This document shows positions 6,895 through 12,066 of a DNA stretch of 12,066 bases, one piece after another. Numbering within the stretch: the stretch's first letter is position 1; each line of letters starts with the position of its first letter. The stretch lies in contig JAAFHM010000106.1 of NCBI GenBank assembly GCA_013298375.1, positions 1-12,066 on the forward strand. The letters are read 5' to 3'. This DNA comes from Ignavibacteria bacterium. GTDB taxonomy: Bacteria > Bacteroidota > Ignavibacteria > Kapaibacteriales > UBA4661. Made by a program: the position numbers and the translations under genes. A model generated the notes under the pieces. It did not search any database, had not been told where the DNA came from, and saw only the letters and a list, made by a program, of their open reading frames with translations.

Positions 6895-7057
6895 GGAGCA
6901 TCAGCGAAATAATTCATTCAATTTTCTCCACGAATCGCACGAATAAACACGAATCAGAGGTCTCGGCAATAGTGTCAAATTCGTGAAGATTCGTGTAATT
7001 CGTGGACAAAAATATTGCGAGTTATTTCACTCATATTCCTAAGTGTTTCACAATATC
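6877..7057. repeat. Long imperfect palindrome overlapping the end of the Rpn gene
   Basis: Bases 6877-6954 are largely the reverse complement of 6979-7057, around a 24-nt centre (6955-6978). The outermost matching block is GATATTG at 6877-6883, matched at 7051-7057. After four mismatches, 6888-6915 pairs with 7019-7046 at 21 of 28 positions plus wobbles. A short mismatched stretch and a one-base bulge then lead into the nearly perfect core. The left arm includes the last codons and the TAA (6892-6894) of the Rpn gene. The right arm ends 38 nt before the lptD start. Together with the core it fills most of the 201-bp gap, which has no other gene. It may be a degenerate mobile repeat (MITE- or REP-like), a structured RNA, or a processing or terminator structure. 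No clear target-site duplication was found. Confidence 0.7.
6927..7006. repeat. Core of the palindrome: three CACGAAT units facing three ATTCGTG units
   Basis: The left arm (6927-6954) holds CACGAAT at 6929-6935, 6938-6944 and 6948-6954. The right arm (6979-7006) holds ATTCGTG at 6979-6985, 6989-6995 and 6998-7004. The periods are 9 then 10 nt on the left and 10 then 9 on the right, so the units pair exactly. Of 28 facing positions, 23 are Watson-Crick, one is G-T and four mismatch, all four in the spacers. A further TTTT/AAAA block continues the stem outward. I have an impression that CACGAAT/ATTCGTG repeats of this style recur between genes in many bacterial genomes; no mechanism is known to me. 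Confidence 0.9.
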
Positions 7058-7095
7058 CCATCCAAAATATCCGATGTCTTGATTCTGAGCCGATT

Positions 7096-10011
7096 ATGAA
7101 CTATCATTATTTTCTTATTGTTCTTCTGGCGCTCTGCGTTTACACGCCATCGCGCCTTTCCGCTCAAGCGACAACAAGGCGCACAGCAGCGCCGCGCCCC
7201 ACACTCCGCATCACCACAAGCGCAACAAGCATTGTCTCTCAAACTAAGGCTACGCTTGAAACATCGTCAACAATTCTCACGACGACATCCAATATTTTGC
7301 CCGCAACTTCACTCAAAGCCGCTCCAACGCTTGATTCTGCTGCTCAAGCCCGAAAAATAGCCGCCGATGCCGCCAGCGCCGCCAAAGCAGATTCGCTGCT
7401 CCGCGCCCGGAGCGGTATTGATACGATCGTTACCTTCGCGGCGCAAGATTCTATGAGCTATTCGGTCAAAGGGCGAAAGATGCGATTGCGCTCGAATGCT
7501 TACGTGAAAAATGAGGGACAAACGCTTTCCGCAGAAATTATTGAACTCTTTTTTGAGCAAGGATATATGCGGGCTTCCAATGCACGAGACTCTTCGGGGC
7601 GCGTCATCGGGATTCCGAAATTTGTGGATAAAGGCGAAACGTATTACGGTGCGGAACTTTCGTATAATTTTCGTACAAAACGTGGTACAATCTCGCTTGC
7701 AGAGACAAAACTCGGCGATGGTTTCTTTTTTGGTGACAAGGTAAAGCGCATCGACGAAAGTACATTTTTCCTCAAAGATGGCTGTTACACTTCCTGCGAC
7801 AAAGCGCATCCGCACTTCTACTTCAAATCGCCCCGCATGAAGGTTATGGCTCAAGACCGCATCTTTGCTGACCCGCTGATTATCTACTTCAGCGACATTC
7901 CCGTTTTTGCGATTCCCTTTGGGCTTTTTGTGGAAAACAAGACCGGAAGGCGCTCTGGAGTGCTGATCCCACAGGTCTTTTTTGCTGGCAGCGTTGGCGA
8001 CCCCAACTCTTTGGGCATTGCTTTCGAGCGGCTTGGCTACTACTGGGCTATCAACGATACGCTGGATGCGGAATTTTCCGGCTCATTTTTTACCAAAGGC
8101 GGTTGGCTGGCGAATTTCAAGGGCAACTACGTCTTTAGTCGCCGTTTTAGCGGGGCGTTGGATCTTTCCTACGGGCGTGGGGGATTTACGCAGGACACGG
8201 TGCAGACAGAGAACTGGCGTGTAGGCTGGCGGCACAACTGGGAAATAACGCCCTTTACGAATGTGAGCGGCTCAATAAACCTCAGCTCCGGCGGCTTTTT
8301 CCGCCAAACACAACTGGATGTGCGGCAGCGTGTGCAACAAACCATCACCTCGCAATTCAGCATTCGTCACACGCTCGACAACGGGCTGCCGCTCAATTTG
8401 AACTATCAGCGTAATCAAAACGTGGCAACGGGCGAAATTGGCAACTCCTTCACAAGCGGCGTGAATATCACGGCGCCGCTCTTTCCCGTGCGTGATTTGA
8501 CGCGGGCTGTTCCAGCATTGCAGACTCTGATTCCGTCGGACTCTTGGCTCAACGACATCAATTTTTCCTACGGTGTCAATGCCACCGCCAGTATCAATGT
8601 TCCGGCGGATTCGCTGCCGGGTGAATCCAAAGCTGCACGAGATCTTCGCCGCAGTCAGGCTCTTGCAAATCCCTTTATTGCTCGCATCACCCACACGCCG
8701 AGTATCAATATTGCCCCGAAGTTTGGCTATTTCGTTTTGCAACCTTCGTTTTCGTATAATGAAAATTGGTATTTTCGGCGTATTCTTCAAAGGGAGCCTG
8801 TTTACACGACCGCGACAGTATCAAACTCAACAATCTCTACGACTTCTATTGAACGACTCTCGGACACTACCGAGCGAGGTTTTTTCCGTGAATACGGCAT
8901 GAGTGCAAGCGTCAGCTTGGGAACGACGCTCTATGGTATTGTTAATCCGCGTATTTTGGGACTGAATTCGTTGCGCCATACGCTGCGCCCTTCGATTAGC
9001 TTTAACTTTGTGCCGAATCTGCAAAATGATAACAATCTTGCCGGGCGGTACAAGGACACGAGTAATGGGAAATCACAGGCGCAGGAAACAGTGTATTCGC
9101 GCTATGCCTTGGACGGCGGAGCTACGCCGTCATCGCTGCAAACAAGCATTGGCTGGTCGTTGGATAATAATTTTGAGGCAAAAATCCAGCAAGATACTGC
9201 CGAAAAGGTCGTTCAACTTATGCGGGCGCAAGTGAGTGGAAATATTAATCTGGCGGCAACGCAGTTTCAATGGAGTCCCATCGGCGTTGGCTTTAGCAAT
9301 ACCTTTGCCGATGTGATTCAATTTTCCGGCAACGCAAGTTTTAGCCTGTACGATCAAAACACGGTGCGCGAAGGTGAAACACAGCGTTTGGTGGACGCGA
9401 ACCGATTTTTATTTGAAGCCGGAAAGGGCTTACTGCGCCTGACAAATCTGGGATTTAACCTCAACTATCGCCTTTCGGGAAATACCGCCAGCAATAAGCT
9501 ACAAGGCGGCTTACAGGCTTCCGGCACGGCAGCACCGCCCGACACAACTTCGCCTGCGCAACAAGCAGGTGGCGAAGATGCAAGTATGGGAGCGCGTTTC
9601 CAGCAACGTTTGGATAACTCTTACGATAAAGTCGATGTTTTTGGCGACAACACGCCCGGATTTGCGCCCTTGAACTTAGAATGGAGTACCGATTTTAACG
9701 GTACATTTAGCTTTACTCCATCAAATATTGCGAATGCCCCCGCAACGATAAGTGCCTTAATTTCGGCAAATTTGAATTTGACGCTTGATAGAGTCTGGCG
9801 TTTCAGCACAAATTTTAATCTCGATCTCGGCACGGGGCAGATTGTCGCGCCGACACTAAATTTGCAACGCGACCTGCATTGTTGGGACTTGTCGTTTCGT
9901 TGGCAGCCTTTTGGAGTCACGCAAGGCTATTTCTTTCGCGTTGGCATTAAAACAGGGCAGCTCAAGGATGTGCAGCTAACGCGGCAAGATAACAGACTTT
10001 TCCGGCAATAA
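7096..10011 (+). CDS. lptD: LPS assembly outer-membrane protein LptD (FCB-type)
   Basis: The 971-residue product is LptD, the beta-barrel that inserts LPS into the outer leaflet of the outer membrane with LptE. The ATG at 7096 gives a clean signal peptide with a cleavage site near LSA-23. The frame also opens at a TTG at 7015, but that lies inside the palindrome and adds 27 residues before the signal. A low-complexity Ala/Ser/Thr stretch (25-105) follows. Next is an OstA-like jellyroll region (about 110-245) ending in CYTSCDKAHPHFYF, with Cys230 and Cys234. The large barrel has a GDPNSLGIAFERLGYYWA segment from about 301 and many strands after it. The late motif LHCWDLSFRWQPFG carries Cys929, a plausible disulfide partner for the N-terminal pair. 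The last residues are RLFRQ rather than an aromatic end. The length suits the family in this phylum. Confidence 0.9.
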   Translation: MNYHYFLIVLLALCVYTPSRLSAQATTRRTAAPRPTLRITTSATSIVSQTKATLETSSTILTTTSNILPATSLKAAPTLDSAAQARKIAADAASAAKADSLLRARSGIDTIVTFAAQDSMSYSVKGRKMRLRSNAYVKNEGQTLSAEIIELFFEQGYMRASNARDSSGRVIGIPKFVDKGETYYGAELSYNFRTKRGTISLAETKLGDGFFFGDKVKRIDESTFFLKDGCYTSCDKAHPHFYFKSPRMKVMAQDRIFADPLIIYFSDIPVFAIPFGLFVENKTGRRSGVLIPQVFFAGSVGDPNSLGIAFERLGYYWAINDTLDAEFSGSFFTKGGWLANFKGNYVFSRRFSGALDLSYGRGGFTQDTVQTENWRVGWRHNWEITPFTNVSGSINLSSGGFFRQTQLDVRQRVQQTITSQFSIRHTLDNGLPLNLNYQRNQNVATGEIGNSFTSGVNITAPLFPVRDLTRAVPALQTLIPSDSWLNDINFSYGVNATASINVPADSLPGESKAARDLRRSQALANPFIARITHTPSINIAPKFGYFVLQPSFSYNENWYFRRILQREPVYTTATVSNSTISTTSIERLSDTTERGFFREYGMSASVSLGTTLYGIVNPRILGLNSLRHTLRPSISFNFVPNLQNDNNLAGRYKDTSNGKSQAQETVYSRYALDGGATPSSLQTSIGWSLDNNFEAKIQQDTAEKVVQLMRAQVSGNINLAATQFQWSPIGVGFSNTFADVIQFSGNASFSLYDQNTVREGETQRLVDANRFLFEAGKGLLRLTNLGFNLNYRLSGNTASNKLQGGLQASGTAAPPDTTSPAQQAGGEDASMGARFQQRLDNSYDKVDVFGDNTPGFAPLNLEWSTDFNGTFSFTPSNIANAPATISALISANLNLTLDRVWRFSTNFNLDLGTGQIVAPTLNLQRDLHCWDLSFRWQPFGVTQGYFFRVGIKTGQLKDVQLTRQDNRLFRQ

Positions 10012-10047
10012 CCGAGGCGCAGCAAGCACCGATGAAAAGATTGTGAT

Positions 10048-10068
10048 GGGGAAGAAAAATTCTTGCCC
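10048..10068. terminator. Stem-loop after lptD
   Basis: GGGGAAGAA and TTCTTGCCC form a 9-bp stem with one G-G mismatch around an AAA loop, 37 nt after the lptD stop. No T-tract follows, so rho-independent termination is uncertain. It is the only structure I see in the 127-bp gap before the aquaporin gene. Confidence 0.35.
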
Positions 10069-10125
10069 GACAACAAAAGCCGTGTAATTTTGCGGAACAC
10101 TCATAATTATTCCACCATTACTTCG

Positions 10126-10129
10126 GGAG
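10126..10129 (+). promoter_or_regulatory. Shine-Dalgarno sequence of the aquaporin gene
   Basis: GGAG lies 9 nt before the ATG at 10139 and selects it over the adjacent in-frame TTG at 10136. It is notable because most genes in this window lack any such sequence. Confidence 0.6.
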
Positions 10130-10138
10130 AACGATTTG

Positions 10139-10816
10139 ATGAATACTACCGTCAAGCCTCTTATTGCTGAGTTTATCGGCACATTTGCCCTCATTTTTAT
10201 TGGTGTGCTGGCAATTCAAGGCGTGAACGTCGTCCAAGCACCCAATGGCTTGGCAAACCTCACTTCTATTGGACTGGCGCATGGCTTAACCATTGCGGTT
10301 ATGGTTGCGGCGCTTGGTGCGGTATCGGGCGGGCATTTTAACCCGGCAGTGACCGCCGCATTTATGGCGACAGGGCGGATGACACCTGTTGTTGGCGCGA
10401 TGTATATCGCTGCGCAGATTGTTGGCGCAACGGCAGCAGGATACTTGATTACAGGCTTATTTACGGCGCAAATTACTGGCGGCGGCACTCCTGCTCTAGC
10501 TCCGCAGGTCTCGCCGACAAGCGGCATTATTATCGAAGCCATTACAACATTTTTCCTTGTCACCGTTGTCTTTGGTACGGCTGTTGATGACCGTGCGCCG
10601 AAGCATATTTATCCGTTTGCAATTGGTTTGACGATTGCTGTGAGCATTATGGCAACAGCACCACTGACGGGGGCAGCGATGAATCCCGCTCGTGCCTTTG
10701 GTCCGGCGCTTGCATCGGGGATGTGGGCGAATCATATTGTCTATTGGGTCGGACCACTTGTCGGGGGCGTACTGGCAGGCTTGGTACAGAATTTTGTGAT
10801 GATGGAGAAAAAATAA
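10139..10816 (+). CDS. Aquaporin (MIP family) with a TIP-like selectivity filter
   Basis: The 225-residue inner-membrane channel has the MIP signature and six hydrophobic helices. The two NPA boxes are in SGGHFNPAVT (N68-A70) and GAAMNPARAFGPAL (N182-A184). Helix 1 carries the usual Glu in AEFIGTFALIF. Aligned by hand to AqpZ and plant TIPs, the aromatic/arginine filter reads H48, I170, A179, R185. AqpZ has Phe, His, Thr, Arg; several plant tonoplast proteins have His, Ile, Ala/Gly, Arg. The tail VYWVGPLVGGVLAGL also resembles TIPs. Water transport is near certain; ammonia permeation is a possibility, although loop C (106-129) lacks the extra His of TIP2;1. The gene has its own gap and Shine-Dalgarno sequence and is convergent with the kinase gene. 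Confidence 0.93.
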   Translation: MNTTVKPLIAEFIGTFALIFIGVLAIQGVNVVQAPNGLANLTSIGLAHGLTIAVMVAALGAVSGGHFNPAVTAAFMATGRMTPVVGAMYIAAQIVGATAAGYLITGLFTAQITGGGTPALAPQVSPTSGIIIEAITTFFLVTVVFGTAVDDRAPKHIYPFAIGLTIAVSIMATAPLTGAAMNPARAFGPALASGMWANHIVYWVGPLVGGVLAGLVQNFVMMEKK

Positions 10817-10865
10817 CGATTTCCCGTACACGAAATAACGATAGAATAGAATACTTTTCCGTTTC

Positions 10866-10916
10866 TCACTCGTACGATGGCTGAATTTTGTAAGAACTCT
10901 GCCGTCGTACAAGTGA
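10866..10916. terminator. 16-nt-arm palindrome between convergent genes
   Basis: TCACTCGTACGATGGC (10866-10881) and GCCGTCGTACAAGTGA (10901-10916) pair with 14 Watson-Crick pairs, one G-T and one C-A mismatch around a 19-nt loop. The palindrome lies midway between the stops of the aquaporin gene (10816) and the kinase gene (10951, reading leftward). A bidirectional transcription end is the simplest reading. It lacks T-tracts on either side, so a repeat or protein-binding site is also possible. The rest of the 132-bp gap shows nothing else. Confidence 0.5.
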
Positions 10917-10948
10917 TTAGCGTATGAACATTCACAAGCAGACGCTCT

Positions 10949-12066
10949 TTAATACAGCGTCGACGGCAACTCCACAATGAATGTTGCCCCTTTTGCTACT
11001 TCCGATTCGCACCAAACCCGTCCGTTCATCGCTTCGACCATGCGCTTGACGATAGACAAGCCCAACCCCGTTGAATGCTCCCCACCAGTGGGCTGTGCCG
11101 AAAGCCGTGCAAATTTTCCGAATAGCTGTTGTTTATCTTTTTCGCTCAAGCCCGGTCCTTCATCCTGAACTTCAAGTCGAACAACCGACGGCGACCTTGT
11201 GCCGCCATTCTCTGCCGCACCATCGTCATCATTTTTTTGACCATTGCTAACGCGAATGAAAATATTTTTTCCAAACGGCGAGTATTTGACGGCGTTCGAG
11301 ATAATATTGTCAATCACCTGCGCTGCGGCTTGCTCATCGGCTTTGACAACCGTCATTCCACTGGTTGAATAATGGATGGTAATGTCTTTTTCCTTTGCAC
11401 GGTTAATATACGATTCCGTAGCGCTGGAAATGAGCGGCGCAATGTCGAATTCAACCAGATTTAACTTCACTCCGCCTTGCTCAATAGCATTAATATCCAG
11501 CAGGTTTTTGATAAGGTCAAACATTCGCTCACTGGAAGAAACGATGGAGTTTAAGATTTTTTCATGTTCTCCGGGCGGAAGCTCTTTTCCATAGTGTTGC
11601 AGCAATTCTGCCAAGCCGCGAATGCCGTTGAGTGGATTTTTCAGGTCGTGGGCGGCAATGCCTAAAAACTCGTTTTTTTCCACATTCAGTTCGACAAGTT
11701 GCGTATTTTGCTGCTCCAATCGCATATTGAGTTCTTGCAAACTGACATTTGCGATTTCAATTTCCCGGGCTTGTTCGGATTGGATTTCGAGTTGGCGGGA
11801 AATTTCGACATTCGCGTCTGCCAAGTGCGCATTTGCCGATGCAAGTTGGACGTTTGCCGATGCAAGATTGTTATTGAGTGTGGCAAGTTCTCGTTCTGCT
11901 TTGTGCTTGATTTGATAACGACTCATCGCCAAACCGAGCAGTAACACGACCAATACCAGCCCGCCAAGAAGCGAATTTCGCAAAAGTGTAGAAACTTCTT
12001 GGTCTTTGCGTAAAAGAATGATTTCTTTGTCTTTTCGTTCGGTAGCGACTTTGGTTTGCAAAAGAG
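10949..12066 (-). CDS. Membrane sensor histidine kinase, C-terminal part
   Basis: The frame runs off the window at 12066, so the N-terminus is missing; a TTG at 12059-12061 is internal to the open frame and is not the real start. From the N-terminal side there is a charged helix, one membrane segment (about 11918-11976, NSLLGGLVLVVLLLGLAMS) and a long coiled coil with heptad repeats (ASANVQL, ASANAHL, ADANVEI). The HisKA domain has the phospho-acceptor His in AAHDLKNPLNG (His codon 11648-11650). The HATPase_c domain shows the N box (NIISNAVKY, about 11283-11310), G1 (DEGPGLS, about 11145-11165), the F box (LFGKFARLS) and G2 (STGLGLSIVKRM). All catalytic boxes are intact. In this phylum such kinases usually carry N-terminal TPRs before the membrane segment; that is inference here. 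No receiver domain follows the kinase core, and the partner regulator is not in view. Confidence 0.93.
   Translation of the reverse strand, partial: LLQTKVATERKDKEIILLRKDQEVSTLLRNSLLGGLVLVVLLLGLAMSRYQIKHKAERELATLNNNLASANVQLASANAHLADANVEISRQLEIQSEQAREIEIANVSLQELNMRLEQQNTQLVELNVEKNEFLGIAAHDLKNPLNGIRGLAELLQHYGKELPPGEHEKILNSIVSSSERMFDLIKNLLDINAIEQGGVKLNLVEFDIAPLISSATESYINRAKEKDITIHYSTSGMTVVKADEQAAAQVIDNIISNAVKYSPFGKNIFIRVSNGQKNDDDGAAENGGTRSPSVVRLEVQDEGPGLSEKDKQQLFGKFARLSAQPTGGEHSTGLGLSIVKRMVEAMNGRVWCESEVAKGATFIVELPSTLY

Noticed and set aside
6927..7006. CRISPR array or simple tandem repeat
   Set aside because: The units are 7 nt, separated by 2-3 nt, and inverted between the arms; there are no spacers of CRISPR size and no cas genes.
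6040..7057. Complete insertion sequence with Rpn as its transposase
   Set aside because: The palindrome is only on the 3' side; I found no matching repeat before 6040 and no target duplication. Rpn proteins are not proven transposases.
7015..7095. TTG at 7015 as the lptD start
   Set aside because: It lies in the right arm of the palindrome and would place 27 residues before a signal peptide that starts cleanly at the ATG at 7096.
7309..7854. Long open frame antisense to lptD (and similar ones opposite the TPR, LolB-like and aquaporin genes)
   Set aside because: The protein sequences are low-complexity mixtures of Arg, Cys and His with no recognisable motif, and they lie fully opposite well-supported genes.
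10136..10138. TTG as the aquaporin start
   Set aside because: The next codon is ATG, with GGAG at 9 nt; the TTG adds only one residue.

Overview
The window looks like a chromosomal piece from a Gram-negative (diderm) bacterium of the Bacteroidota/Chlorobiota (FCB) lineage, perhaps a Chlorobi, Ignavibacteria or Kapabacteria-like organism. The signs are the FCB-type LptD with a CxxxC pair and a late CW motif, the TPR lipoprotein followed by a DUF4292/LolB-like lipoprotein, a histidine kinase of the type common in that group, and almost no Shine-Dalgarno sequences before the start codons. The taxonomic placement is inference from protein style; no rRNA or other marker is present.

Layout on the + strand: the 3' end of a possible methyltransferase gene (2-163) is followed 5 nt later by miaE, a tRNA-modifying diiron hydroxylase (169-747). 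Next come a secreted beta-barrel-like protein (867-1778), an HlpA-like GT-A glycosyltransferase (1894-2823) and ruvX/yqgF (2844-3305). A stem-loop and a promoter-like sequence precede an outer-membrane-biogenesis block: a 13-repeat TPR lipoprotein (3447-5198), a LolB-like lipoprotein (5242-6021), an Rpn-family PD-(D/E)XK nuclease (6040-6894) and lptD (7096-10011). A vacuolar-type (TIP-like) aquaporin follows (10139-10816). The last gene is on the - strand and convergent: the C-terminal part of a membrane sensor histidine kinase (10949 to the window end). Its N-terminus lies outside the window.

The least ordinary part is the 201-bp gap between the Rpn gene and lptD. It holds a long imperfect palindrome (about 6877-7057) whose core (6927-7006) carries three CACGAAT units on one arm and three ATTCGTG units on the other, in mirrored 9/10-nt spacing. 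Its left arm runs through the stop codon and last codons of the Rpn gene. A second, shorter palindrome sits between the convergent aquaporin and kinase genes. Two further points merit a look: the aquaporin selectivity filter reads His-Ile-Ala-Arg, as in plant TIPs, and the TPR + LolB-like gene pair parallels the TPR-lolB pair of Pseudomonas.

How the genes work together: the TPR protein, the LolB-like protein and LptD are all predicted to act at the outer membrane, in lipoprotein or LPS delivery. The Rpn nuclease appears inserted in this block with its palindrome. The other genes are housekeeping or independent functions. I see no CRISPR array, tRNA, rRNA or clear insertion sequence.
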